Source: Zygaena filipendulae (lineage: Eukaryota > Arthropoda > Insecta > Lepidoptera > Zygaenidae). From it: a DNA stretch of 64,000 nt. This document shows, piece after piece, positions 11,288 to 23,500 of the stretch (the first letter of the stretch is position 1; every line of letters starts with the position of its first letter). A program made the position numbers and the translations under genes. The stretch spans positions 4,990,001 to 5,054,000 of the forward strand of contig OU015649.1 in the NCBI GenBank assembly GCA_907165275.2, given 5' to 3'. The notes under the pieces are model-generated. The model saw nothing but the letters and a program-made list of their open reading frames with translations. It was not told the origin of the DNA and searched no databases.

Positions 11288-11357
11288 TAGTATGCAAATA
11301 GTAATTAAATGTTTTGTTTTGCTGTCAATTAAGTAAATATTTTGACTCATTTATAAA

Positions 11358-12365
11358 TTAGGACAGTATGGCCACACTGCGCCTCACACCAGCACCTGAA
11401 TTCACATTATCAAGGCTTGACCATTTTTTTATACCATTCTTAAGAGCTTCTGCTGCCATTTTATCTTCCATAACCCTCGACATTGCTTCCAATTTTTGAG
11501 CTCTCTCTTTACTTAAAGGCTCACTCGGGAAAGCCAAGTCATTGGCTTCAGCAAGTGTGCGAAGATCAAAGTAATATTTAGCATATACACTAGATGGTAC
11601 ATTGATGTTAAACTGTAACATTTCTAAAAACTGCCTCTCTAACTCATTCATGTCTTCAACACTGATGTCTTTAAGAATCTGACAGTAGTCTACATTCCAC
11701 ACAGCTTGGTCATCCCACACTTTACTAGCGAGAAGTATTGCTCCCAAAACTATCCTCTTCCAATTCGATGGAGCAATGTCTACTTCTGCACAAATAAGTA
11801 GACGTTCCAAGTAAACCAAAGTGATAATTGCGCATTCTGCTGTCAGCTGAGCAGCATTAAATAATGTTCGTACAAATTTGTAAATCTGCTTGTGTTCAGG
11901 GTTGTACCTATCATAGTCATCACTAACACCATCTTTACTTAATGGATGAAGTTTCTCATCAAATATATCTATCCTTGATTCAGATGTTCTATTTTTTATG
12001 TGGTAATAGATAGCTAAAGCAACACATTTTACAGTGTTCTTTAAATTAGGTTGAGACACTGTACTATCATCCAGATATATAGTAGAACATGAGCTACTTT
12101 TTTTCATTTTACTGTCGGCAATTTGATGCTGACTGCGCTTCCTGGTGATACCATTCTCAATGGAAATTTTAGACCTCTCCATAAATATTGTGCCCGCGAT
12201 GGGGTCTTGCGACGGGTCCACATCGCCATCGGGCTCTCTCTCACTGATGTGCTGAATATTATTAGAACTGACTTCACCTTCCGGGAGGTAGTCCTCGAGC
12301 TTGACAATATCCTTTCTGATGGGTGAAGGACTGCGTTGACAACAACAACTATTTTGGTTTCCCAT
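11358..12365 (-). CDS. CCNY: Cyclin Y (intronless)
   Basis: A single uninterrupted frame of 335 residues. I chose the ATG at 12365 over the in-frame ATG 12 codons upstream because it gives MGNQNSCCC: Gly2 for N-myristoylation followed by cysteines for palmitoylation, the membrane anchor of cyclin Y. A Ser-rich segment ([20 protein letters not shown]) precedes the cyclin fold (about residues 110-275), which includes [21 protein letters not shown] and [15 protein letters not shown]. Cyclin Y recruits and activates CDK14/CDK16 (Eip63E in flies) at the plasma membrane and supports LRP6 phosphorylation in Wnt signalling. Length is close to human CCNY (341). The absence of introns is notable; no poly-A tract or target duplication marks it as a retrocopy. 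It diverges from Acinus across a shared promoter region. Confidence 0.95.
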   Translation of the reverse strand: MGNQNSCCCQRSPSPIRKDIVKLEDYLPEGEVSSNNIQHISEREPDGDVDPSQDPIAGTIFMERSKISIENGITRKRSQHQIADSKMKKSSSCSTIYLDDSTVSQPNLKNTVKCVALAIYYHIKNRTSESRIDIFDEKLHPLSKDGVSDDYDRYNPEHKQIYKFVRTLFNAAQLTAECAIITLVYLERLLICAEVDIAPSNWKRIVLGAILLASKVWDDQAVWNVDYCQILKDISVEDMNELERQFLEMLQFNINVPSSVYAKYYFDLRTLAEANDLAFPSEPLSKERAQKLEAMSRVMEDKMAAEALKNGIKKWSSLDNVNSGAGVRRSVAILS

Positions 12366-12734
12366 TATTAAAATGTGCGAGTGGATTCTTAGAAGTAACA
12401 CATCAATAAACTACATGTAATGCCGCCAACATTTAGACACACGTAAATAGTGCGCTGACCCATAAGAATGACATTTATGGTCCATATTATCTGAAACCAA
12501 AACTTTCTTTAAGTATTTATGTTAAACTAAAGATTATTAAACAACAACGTAAAAATTATTAATCAGCGTACTTTAAAATTAACAAATGATGTAGGTAAAT
12601 GTCCATTCTAGTAATTAGTATTTTAATCACCGCAAAAGACTAAACCTAAAAACGACTTACACTTCGTAGCACAGGCCACAGACTACAGAGTACTTTTGGT
12701 TCGTACCAGTGATTATCTTCTCTCTGGTAGGCAC

Positions 12735-13066
12735 TAGAGGCTTTGGCGGGATTTTAGCAGTGACGGACGTCAGTTTTATTTCTTTGTTTGGCAAATTAGT
12801 TTATCGTGATTAATATCGTGTGAATGTGGTGGATTTTGCATAATAGTGATCCATTAGTTATGAACAGTGTGCGGAAACAGTGAAATAAGATGAAATAGGG
12901 CGTTCATCGGGAAATTTTCGTTTTACTATACAACTTCCCACGGAGCGTCCTATTATAGTTCAACTGCGAAGATTTGCTGCCAAAAGTTCCGGTAAAGCGT
13001 CGAAATGCATCTCACCAATGCATACCACTGAACTGGCTATATGGACTAAGTTTCCCTCTGCCTTTC
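12735..13066 (+). repeat. Promoter tandem duplicate, copy A
   Basis: Runs from CTTTGGCGGGATTTTAGC through CAAATTAGTTTATCGTGATTAA, TAGGGCGTTC, CAACTTCCCAC, GAAGATTTGCTGCC to GGCTATATGGACTAAGTTTCC. Copy B is offset by 434 bp, with about 88 percent identity by eye. Confidence 0.85.
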
Positions 13067-13168
13067 CGGAATGGGGTAAACTCCTAAGTTAAACTCACAA
13101 ACTACGAGATAGTACCGTATGGTAAACTTTACAAAAAAAAAATTAAAAAAATTTTGAATCAAATCATC

Positions 13169-13531
13169 AAGGACTTTTGGCGGGATTTTTAGCGAAGTGG
13201 ACGTCAGTTTTATTTCTTTGTTTTGCAAATTAGTTTATCGTGATTAATATTGTGTGATTATGGTGGACTTTGCATAATAGTGATCCATTAGTGATGAATA
13301 GTGTGCGAAAACAATGAAATAAGATGAAATAGGGCGTTCGCCGGGAGGTTTTCGTTTTTCTATACAACTTCCCACAGAGCGTCCTATTAAGGTTCAACTG
13401 CGAAGATTTGCTGCCAAAAGTTCCGGTAAAGCAAGCATCAATACATTTCGATGTAAATAACTTCAGAAGAAGAAATATACCACTGAATTGGCTATATGGA
13501 CTTAGTTTCCTTCTGCCTTCATCAAAAAAAA
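13169..13531 (+). repeat. Promoter tandem duplicate, copy B
   Basis: Matches copy A block by block, but retains about 30 additional bases (CATCAATACATTTCGATGTA region) shared with the dispersed repeat at 4335-4535. This copy is nearest to the Acinus coding exons and probably contains its 5'-UTR exon. Confidence 0.85.
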
Positions 13532-13769
13532 AACCAAATCATCAAATCAAATATGGCCGTCAAGCTTCTTTTCGTGGAGTGTGTTGTTGGTTAACTTTTC
13601 TGAGTTCGATTAATCATTCGTATGATCGTCAAGGAAGTGTTAATTCCATTCATACATTAATATTACAGGTACCTATATATTAATTCAATACTATTACTAA
13701 CGTGTTATAAAAACAAACGTGATATATTTTTTACTTATAAATTGGAAGATAAAATTGTTTTAGGTGACA

Positions 13770-16700
13770 ATGCGTCGTAAAAGCGAACGAACTGCCAACA
13801 AAAAAGCTAATGCTTCTCCGGAAAAGAAAATCGAAAAGATTAAAAGAACCAGAACTAGACGTAGGAAACAATCATCGTCGTCGGAAACGGAAGCTGCTGT
13901 GGAGGTTATTCCGCCGCAAGAACCTGTAGTGGTAGTGGAAGCCGAGAAAGCACCAGAACAAACAGCTCCACCCGTTGCGCAAGAAGGAAACGTGGATGAG
14001 TCACAGGAACAAGTATGGCAGGTCAAATCTAGTGAGGCGTCCGGCGATGGCGGCGAAATTCATAAATTAAAGATTTGTTTGACTCGCCCACCCTCCACTC
14101 CAGAGAGAGCGGAACGTTCGCCCCGCAGCAGAAGGAAGCACTCGCGAGCCACTAGCTCCAGTGATGGTACACCAAGCGTTGAAGCATTGGAGGATAAGAA
14201 AAAGAAACACCGTACCAAAAGGAGAAACCGAGAGTCAAAAGATGAAGTTGAAGGCAATCACGACAGTCAAGGAGATGAACCAGAAACTGATGTGAAAGAG
14301 AAAGACTTGGCGCAACTTGAGAATAAAATAACACAGAGTGTTGAAGCTTTGCCTCAGTCTAGTTCTGACGAAACACCTATGTCAACTACAAATGAGGAAA
14401 TTAAAATGGATACTACAGAAACTATGGAAATTCAAGACATTTCTCAAAATGAAGAGATTCATGTAGTGATTGAAATACAGGATAAAACCTCTGATGCAGA
14501 TACAACTGTTGCTTCTCCAAAATCTGAAATGGAAACTCAAAAAGAAGAAATTGAAATTGTAGAAAGTGAGATTTGTCTTGAAAAAGATAAAGATAGCACA
14601 AAAGAAGATTCTGAACAGAAAGAATGTGAATCTTCAGAAAACATAGAAGCATTGGATATACATACTAACAAAAATAAAAGTGAATCTTTAGATGCTGAAA
14701 TGTCTGCTGCACAGATGGATAAAGAAGAGCAAACGGAGGAATCAGCCACTACCACCCAAGGAACTGAGGGGACATCGCCAGAGTGTGAGGTAAGTAATAA
14801 AGAAGCTAAAACTAAAAAGGTATCTGAAGCAGTGGAGTCCTCTCAGGATGAGGGTATTAAAGATGATATTGAAACTCATGTTGTAGAGAGCTCTGGAAGT
14901 GTAGAACAGGGAACATCAAGAAAAATGTCTACAGAGTCTAATAATGATACTAGTGTGGATGCAGACTCTAAAAGTGGACATGAAAGAGAATTTGAAAGAT
15001 CTAAGTCTACACAATTAACACAAGAAGATAATATTCAAAATGGAGAACCAGCACCTATAGTTGTAAATAGGAAAAGGAAGTGGGGCTCTCGATCTGTAAA
15101 ATCACAAAAGTCGATAACTATATCTACAGATGTTCTTAAAGATATTATACCAGATGTTAAACCTATTAAGTTTGAAGAAGTAATGGAAGAGAAAGAGAAA
15201 AAGCACAAAAGAATTGATCTGGTTGAAAAGATTGAAAGAAAAGTTGAAAGACCAGTTTTGCCAAAGATAGTTATTGACAACACTGAAAATATAGAACACA
15301 GCAAAATAGAACACGGAGAAATTAAAGATAAAGATGTTCATAAGCCCAAGGAGCCCCGTTTAGCATCAAGTAGAAAGATATCTATTGTTAAGGATAATGA
15401 TAGTATAATAACAAAACCCCCAAGCCCTCCGAGACATAAGCAGTCATGTATTTTGTTTATTACAAACTTAGTGAGACCTTTCACTCTTACACAACTGAAA
15501 AATCTCTTGCAACGAACAGGGAAAATTGTTGAAGAAGGATTCTGGATAGACAAGATTAAGTCAAAATGCTTTGTCAAATATGAAAAAGAAGAGTGAGTAT
15601 TTATCATGTCAGTTCATTATATTTTATGTATACTCTACACCACATCTGACTGCTGTTATTGTTATTGGTACTATTTGAAAGATAAGACCAGACCTATAAT
15701 AATTAATTGGCCTTACACTTGTTATTCTACTGTGTAGGTTTTGTTATGTAACACTGTGATTTTAATAGCTGTTGGTTTTAATAAAATAAAATAAAAAACA
15801 ATATAGAGATGTCAGAGGGGCAGAATTCAAAAGAATTGAAAAGATGCAAACAGTTTATAATCTTCTTGTATAGTATTTAAAATAGTTTCTACCCAAGTCT
15901 GTCTGTATGATCTGTTTGACCATTTAGTTTTTCTAAAATATACAACTGATTTTAATAATTATGATTTTCACTATAATTTACAGAATTTCTTCTAGAAGGT
16001 TTATCATGTACAATAGGAGTTTCTGAGAGGACCCTGAAATTTGTGTGGTTGAAATCGCAGGGAACAACTACTTAATAATAACTAGTTTATTATCTCACCT
16101 TGTTTGAATATGCAACACAAAAATTACTGGTAGATTTTTGAATAATGTGACATAATATTTATATACAATTTCCATAAAATAGCCTTGGTTAATAAAAAGA
16201 TAGATACTCTTTATACAGTATATCAAAAAGTTTCTGAGAAAGTTTGAAAATTGAAATGGATGGAGGTGCAAAAAACAAATTGTTCTTAAATTAATTTCTT
16301 TGAATTCTGTGGCTTTGATCATCAAACTTTGTAAAATGTAATTTTCTTTTTCTTTCTATCTTTTCAGTCAAGCTGTTGAAACGAGGCATGCACTACATGG
16401 TGTCACATGGCCGGTGTCAAACCCTAAAACATTACAAGTCGACTTTTCGAATCAGGAAGCGTTTGATAAGGCAAAGGCCAATGAAGACGTAGACAATGCC
16501 AAGGCGTCTACAATGTCTGAGACTGTGGAAGATTGGCTTCGGGAGCAAGATCTGAAGAGAGAGAGGGGAGAACTTGTAAGTTTTCTGACACTTTTGAACT
16601 CACATTTAACGTCCACCATTGTTAATTTGTGCATTATTACAGTGATATTTTAATTGTACTTATGTTCAAATGAGCATTTTTTAACTCTTTAAATTGTTGT

Positions 16701-18637
16701 TATAGGAGAAACCATGGGAAAGAAAAACGATGGTCCGAGAGTGGGATATGGGCAAAGATGGCAAGGATCATACAAAAGATAAGGACAACAAAGATAAACT
16801 AATGAGGAGGGATGAACGGTTACCCGACAAAAGGCGACATAAGTCTCCTGAACGCAGCCCTGAACCAGGTAAATTACTACTTTTAGTTAAAGGTAGAAGT
16901 AAAAAAAAAAAACTACTCTGAATTGAAATGTTAAAGTATAATATAAACAGCTGTTGTTCCCTGCAGTTTAGTCTGCTTGAAGTTGGGTATTCCCTCGGGA
17001 ACCTCAGGAGTCGAGATGAATATCCTCTCTTAGCTGACTTTTACTCCCCATAAACTACCTGCCAAATATCACATAGGTTACAAATTACAATAGATTTCGT
17101 GATTAATGGGTTTTTATTTTATATACATGTAATTTTATGTACATTATGTTTCTGATTTTAGCTAAGAAGTTCAAGAAAAAAGAGGAAGAGGCACCTGCAA
17201 AGCTCTTGGACGATTTGTTTAGAAAGACCAAGACCACTCCATGCATTTACTGGCTGCCACTCTCGGCTGAAACGGTATTAGAATCTTGATGATGTAATTT
17301 GCCCTTATTTTATACAAAATTTACTTAATGAATGACAGTGTTTTTTGCAACAAAAAGTTAAAAAAAGGTCACAATTTTCATGATCAAGTAGAATTGGTTG
17401 GTTTTGGTTCTGTTTAAAAATTTTCTGTGCACACAAAACATTCGATTATAGTCTGGCGACTGATTGCGAATTTAAAAAAAAAAAAAAAAAAGTAGAATTG
17501 GTTCATAACTAAGGGAAATATCGCATAACATACATTGTAAAAGATGGACTAATTGTACAATTGGGTATTCTCCAAGGTTTGAATATCAAAATTCTAATTA
17601 GTCCGTCAGTTAGAAAATAAAAAAATAATAGACACGTATTTTTTGCTTTTTCAATTTAATGAAAATGAACATAGATAAAGCGCATTAAAGTTTAGGGTGG
17701 GGGGCTCGTGACGTCAATATTCATTATAAGCGCCATACAAACCGCATTGAATTGTGACGTCACGGGAAATTTCAACTCAATGTATCTCTGTTATTTTTTG
17801 AGTACGTAAAAAAAGAAAAAATACGTGTCCAATATTTTTTACTAATCTACACGATGGACAAAAAAAAAATTTTTTGTCAAGTAGCCAATTCTATTTCTTT
17901 TAAAAACTTGTGTTTTTTAACACTTGGTACAAACCTTGAGCCCTCTGTATTTACATAAAATGAACAAAATTATTTTACAAATATTTTATTGCATAATCAA
18001 TAAGTAAAATTATTACATTCGACAGAAGCCCACTTAGGCTGGTAATGTGGACGTTAAGACATTCATTTATTTCATTAACATTAAAATTGAAAGTAGAGAC
18101 GACTACGATTTTAAAATGTAATACTTTGCTGTGTTTGTCCTTTTTTCCTAACTTCAGTAGTTTCAAATATTGGTATAATCTTATATAATATCTCCACATA
18201 TTGTATATAATTATCAGTGTTTTTTTTTCATAAATTAACGTTTCCGCGGTTACACACTGTAGACATGTTGTTTTTTTAAAACTTATCTTACCGAATCTCA
18301 TGTTTTTAGTTATAATTTCATCGTTTTTATTATTACATCTGCATGCCAATCAGTTTCTTTCATCATTTATATATAATATAAAATACTCTATTGAGTATTT
18401 TGTGTCCGTCCATACGTACATTTCATGTCTTAGTTGTTACTATTTCTCTTTGTAGATTGCTTATGGCCTATAAAAACATGTTGGTTCTATTTTGTATTGT
18501 TGTAATATGCTTTTTATAATAATAAAGATTTTTAATGGTACTTGTAGATCGCAGTAAAAGAGGAACAGCGCCGCCAGCATATGGCCGAGCATGAACGGCG
18601 CCTGCAAGAGTTGCGCCGCACGCACCGCCGACACTAG
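13770..18637 (+). CDS. Acn: Acinus (ASAP/PSAP splicing-complex scaffold)
   Basis: Coding exons 13770-15592, 16368-16575, 16706-16868, 17162-17274 and 18548-18637 join in frame to 798 residues. The first exon begins at 13764 with six noncoding bases before the ATG. Residues 1-550 are highly charged and Ser/Lys/Glu-rich, probably disordered; no SAP domain is visible. An RRM spans about 558-640 ([21 protein letters not shown], then HALHGVTWP). The RSB motif ([23 protein letters not shown], about 743-765) binds RNPS1 and SAP18 to form the nuclear ASAP complex next to the exon junction complex. The tail is Arg-rich ([23 protein letters not shown]). It is implicated in splicing and, in flies, autophagy. 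A CRE-bearing MITE lies in the last intron. Confidence 0.94.
17570..17895. mobile_element. CRE-bearing MITE, copy 1 (Acinus intron 5)
   Basis: Terminal TAGTCCGTC...GATGGAC, internal AATACGTGTC near both ends in inverse orientation, and TGACGTCA-type palindromes in the middle (GTGACGTCAA near 17710, GTGACGTCACG near 17756). Family of seven copies in this window; the ends are approximate. Confidence 0.75.
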
Positions 18638-20547
18638 CACGGTCCGTCTCACACACCCCACCACATACACACTCGTCCTACCACAAACTAATACACACAC
18701 ACACACCTTATATATACAACATACATACAATCATAATAATACTACTACATATACGCATTTCCCATTCGCAATACATACATTACACTTACTTCAGATGACG
18801 TAAAACCTTGCTAATAAGGTCGTTGAAACGACATTTTTTTCAGGTTTTCATCTATTCTTTTCATTTCTTAATTTAGTATACTCTACTTTTTTTTAATAAG
18901 AATTATATCTTAATTTTGTATTAAATGCAACTCAAAAGTTTTGTTTACGATTAGTCTGCCAATAATAATTCGTTTAGCAGTTTTATCGCACACAAGAATA
19001 TATCGTCAGAAAGCTGGGGAGGGGTTTTAGTAGCCATTAAAAGAAACGAGAACACCCGAATTTATTTTGTAAAAAAATGTTATAGAAATTCACGCTTGGA
19101 GGAAATCCTATGATTTAAAATTCATCGTTGGAGTAACGCTGGCGGTATGTGGGTACGTGGTGGCGTTAACGTAGCTCCGCCGTTGGGAAAATATCGCCGT
19201 TGACATTTCATATCGTCAGCTTTGCATTCGATGCGACGTCACTTGACTCAACACACTGCGATGCGCCTACACAGTTAAACAACAGTATAATCAAAATATC
19301 TGTCGACTGGAGCGCCTAATGATGTCTCAGCAAGATGATTATTATGAATTATAAAATAGACCTGACAATCAACGAGGACTTCAGAGAATTGAAAACTTGG
19401 AACTCGAATTAAAAAATATAATATAATGGAGTTTTTATCAACGTGATCAAGAGAATAGTCGCGCTGGAAGAAATTATGGAATTTAGGCAGGAATTGTTCG
19501 TCTGACTGCGAGTTTGCGGTTTTAAGTGTTATAAAAATAATATTTTAGTTCGATATTAATGTTTATAAGTATTTCCATTAATTACTTAGATGTTCATTAA
19601 ATATTTCCCTATCGAATATTGTTTTATTTTCCTTTGGAAATGTACCTAATTAATAAAAAAGTTAGAAAACTATGATAGATCTTGAAGTGAGATATGGGAT
19701 GGAATAATAATAATCGATGGGACCTTTTTGGCTAGAATAAAGATTAGATTAATTACTAGCTGTTCTTCATGGTTTCACCCGCCTTAACAGTTTCCGCAGG
19801 AATTCCGAGACATACGGGATTGTACGTAGGGACCGTCAATTTATAGTAGATACAATAGCTGTGCGTGTCAATTTGATGCTCCGCTCCTATTGGTCGAAGG
19901 CCGATGCATGTGTAGCTTATAACCTTCCTCGATAAAATGTACTACTATCCAACATAAAAAAACAATTCGAACCAATAGTTAGTACCTAGTAGTAGTAGCC
20001 CGTTCAATCAAACTCTTCAGCTCCAAGTATAAAATATATTAACTAGCTATAATAACTCATGGTTTCATCCGCGTTTATTTTTCAAATAAATGAAAACATA
20101 CAGAGATAAAGCGCATCAAAGTTTAGGGTGGGGGCTCGTGACGTCACTTACCGCTACAAGCCGCCATACAAACTGCACTAGTTAGTGACGTTACGCGAAA
20201 TTTCAATTCAATGTATCACCGTTATTTTTTGATTACGTAAAAAAAGAAAAAAATACGTGTCCAATATTTTTTATTAATCTACAAGACGGACTAAAAAAAA
20301 TAGTTAAATAGCCTAATAGGCTATAGATGCTTTCATATTCATACCCTTTCAGTTTGTTACTCCATTTCTGACTATGATAACCACATAATTGTGACAATTA
20401 TAATCTTTATCAGTACCTAGTATCTTTGCTTATCACAAGGAGTATCAGGGGATAAAAATTGTAGGTAATTCTATCGATAAATACTTTTACAGTTGAGGTG
20501 GCGGAGTGACAGCCACTCGTTTTAAAAAGAGTTAGTGATTTTTTAAA
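18638..20547. other. Intergenic DNA between Acinus and DPP4
   Basis: The Acinus 3' flank has only a variant signal, ATTAAA, at 18920-18925. R1-like fragments occur near 19755-19830 and 20040. The rest, including GC-richer 19090-19350, shows no gene I can support. Confidence 0.45.
20080..20325. mobile_element. CRE-bearing MITE, copy 2
   Basis: Matches the 17570 copy from AAAGTTTAGGGTGGGG through CTCGTGACGTCAC to AATACGTGTCCAATATTTTT and GACGGACTAA. The left end is truncated. Confidence 0.75.
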
Positions 20548-23500
20548 ATGGAAATGGTGAGTTATACATATTTATAAGTGACACAATATTTATCTACCTA
20601 TTGAAACGTGCTGATAGATTGACAATTAACTAGGTACCAATTTAATATTTTTTTTAATTGATGTCACAAGACCCTTCGGTAATTTATTATAGGTACTTAC
20701 CTACCTACCTAGGTTGGTACTATGGCTAGTAGGCATAAGCAATAAGTATTTATTTTATCTAAATCCTATAAATTACCTACCTACCTACCTACCTACTGAA
20801 ATACCTTAATAATTTGAGGAAGTAATATTAGGTACCTATATTTCAAGGATTTTATGCAACAAGCTGGTTCGATTCTTGCACTGAATGTTTCTTTTTAAAT
20901 TGTCAGTCAAAGTATTCCTGCCTGCCTATTAACCTGCCTATTAAGATCTAGTTTCTAGTAGGTAGTAGGTACATAACTACCTACATCACAGATAATTTAT
21001 TTTAATACTATACTCCAACATTAAGTTAGTCGGTTGGAGTTCTTGATAGTAATTTACCTATCTACCTACTTTAATTAACGAATTACTTTAGTTACTATTT
21101 AGGTAGAGTCATTCGGGGTAAGAAAACTCGGCGGGTAAGTGTAAATGCTTCGATACGAAATTTCAATACGAAAATTTCACCGTGTAGGTCTTTATCTTAT
21201 TCTGTATCTTAGGTGTTCGAGACCGTCAAAAAAGTGCGTGCTCTTGAGTTGAGTCCTGAGGTTGAGTCTTGACCGGAATGACTAACGGTCAAAAATAGAG
21301 CATCATCTATGACCTACCTAGCTATTTATTATCTGTCAACTGTGCCGTGTCAGTACAAACCAAGAAGCTTATATATTATGATAAGCTTCTTGGTACAAAC
21401 CCAACTGAAAAATGCTTGCGAACTTTTACAGTACCTATCTTTGAATAGAGAACCGTAATGACCATTGGTTTAAAGTAGAAAATCCGACGCACCGTAATTG
21501 TCAGTTTGCGCGAGGAGACGCTTGAAGCCAGTTTGGTTTTGCATACTTACTTAAAAATAGGCCTATAAGTTCTTCGACATTAAAAAAGTAAAAATTAATA
21601 GGTAGGTGAACGAGCGCAATGTCCTACTGTCTGCCACCATCTTTTGTTAGTCATATTATAAGGTCGCTGCATACGTAACGAGAAAACGGGAACGTAGTGT
21701 AAAAGCATACCAATAATTTCTTTGTCCGTTTTTGACACTTGTATCATCAAGGCCGAAGGCGTCACCACATTCTCAGTACCGAATTAACGGAGTGACTGTA
21801 GCGGAAACACGGATGGGACAGGAACAGGACACGCGCGGGGCGTGACGTGCTAAACCTTGTCTGCGACGATATTTTTTCCGCCCCGTGAGTGCCACGTTCC
21901 CGTCCCGTCCTTGTGTCCGTGACATAATATGCTCTTTCGTAGGTATATCTACATTTTGTATGAAACAATATTTCCGATACTTACCGTCCCGTCCGTCCGT
22001 ATAAAAACACGTCACATATACAGCGGCCTTTAACTTCTTACATCAGAATTTCGTCCATTGTAATTTCAACTTAAAGGACAGGGTCTAAGGTCAAAATTTT
22101 AATGAACGAAAATTTCAACGTTAGGTTTTAATAACCGTTAGCCGATGGTTGACCCCCAGTTCCTAAAATTTTAAACTAATGCAATTCGTAAGGTGAGGGG
22201 TGCGTGGTGCTACATTTGGATGGTTATGATGGCGACTGTAGCGGCGCAAGAGCCGTTCACATTGGAGGAGTTTGTCGGCGGAGTGTTCGCACAGCGAGGA
22301 TTTACGGGCAGGTGGATATCAGGTATGGACTCGCAACTTGTGGAAGATGGAACTCTTGCAGACACCTCAAGTAGGTATTGAGAAGAAAATATATAAACAC
22401 GTAAACAAAAAACAGTTTTGAAAATAATAGATGGTAATTTTGCATACCGATACTAGACTTATCTATTGACGACAGCTTTAGAAATATGATGAAATGTGAC
22501 CTCTGTCACCAATACCTAGTAGGTACCTCTGTCGTCGCCTACATCATAGAATAGGTACCTACTTTTTTATCTGGGCCAAGCGATGGGAAGATATCAAATA
22601 AGGTACTTGATACAAATAAGGCCTATGCTCAAATAAGGCCTATAGTGCGAAAAAGTCGTTTAATGTATTTACATCAAATATATATTGCACGAACGTATAG
22701 ACTACACCTCCACAACTCGGCAAATAGTGCGCGAGAGGCCCGCTCATGCTCACAGCGCCCGTGTTCGTCGGTCGTTCGTGGATGACGGCCGTTTTCATTG
22801 CGTGTTATTAATTTGTCGTAATTTCTATCGTATTTTATTACGGTATTTTTTTGAGTTTTATTTCAAGTTATGTACACGGTTTACATTATAACTCATCAAA
22901 AAGGCAACTATGACTTTATTTTGTATTATTTAGGATATGTGAATTAATTATTGCGTATAACATGTATGAGGTATATGGTACGAAATAAGGCCTACTATTA
23001 TATTATATATTATATGTATATATATAAATAATATATATTATATATTTTATATTATATTTAATAATATTTTTGAGAAAATATGTTCATTTTCTAATATTTG
23101 TTTGAATAGATATGTTGTTTTTTATAGTATTCTTTATTTCTTGTTAATATACGACGTCAAGTCTGACTAGCAATTTAAGTATAATATTTAGTCACATAAA
23201 TTAAAAAGTTGCACAAGGATCTCATGAAAACGTGATAAAAAACTCAGAAATACATAATTTTATAATGATTGATAGTTTAATAACAATATTCCTATACTTT
23301 AAATATGTAGGCTTAATTAAGTCACTAGTTTTTAAAAAGGCCTAAAGCTAAGGTTTTACAATTATCTCATTTTAGTTGATTTTTAATTGAAGATTATATA
23401 ATGTTTACTTAATTCATAATAAAATATTAACCAAAAAAGAAGTCCACGCTTTTATTTATCACCTTCTTCGAATAATTTATCAAATTTTGAGTGTTTGAAA

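Larger units (their letters stand above)
12366..13763. promoter_or_regulatory. Head-to-head cyclin Y / Acinus promoter region
   Basis: The 1.4 kb between the divergent start codons holds a tandem duplication (copies at about 12735 and 13169). Each copy contains TTTGGCGGGA(T)TTT, an E2F-like motif (12742, 13176), and a downstream GACGTCAG half-CRE. The Acinus coding exon opens with a TTTTAG acceptor ending at 13763, so a 5'-UTR exon must lie upstream. Both duplicate copies contain a possible donor, CCG|GTAAAG (about 12990 and 13422). The start sites are inferred, not seen. Confidence 0.55.

Noticed and set aside
13760..15607. Long minus-strand open frames under the Acinus exon
   Set aside because: They are shadows of the Ser/Glu/Lys-biased Acinus coding sequence.
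21762..22015. Two overlapping minus-strand frames in a GC-rich block
   Set aside because: The block lies in DPP4 intron 1, both frames are equally open, and no family is recognisable; probably repeat-derived.
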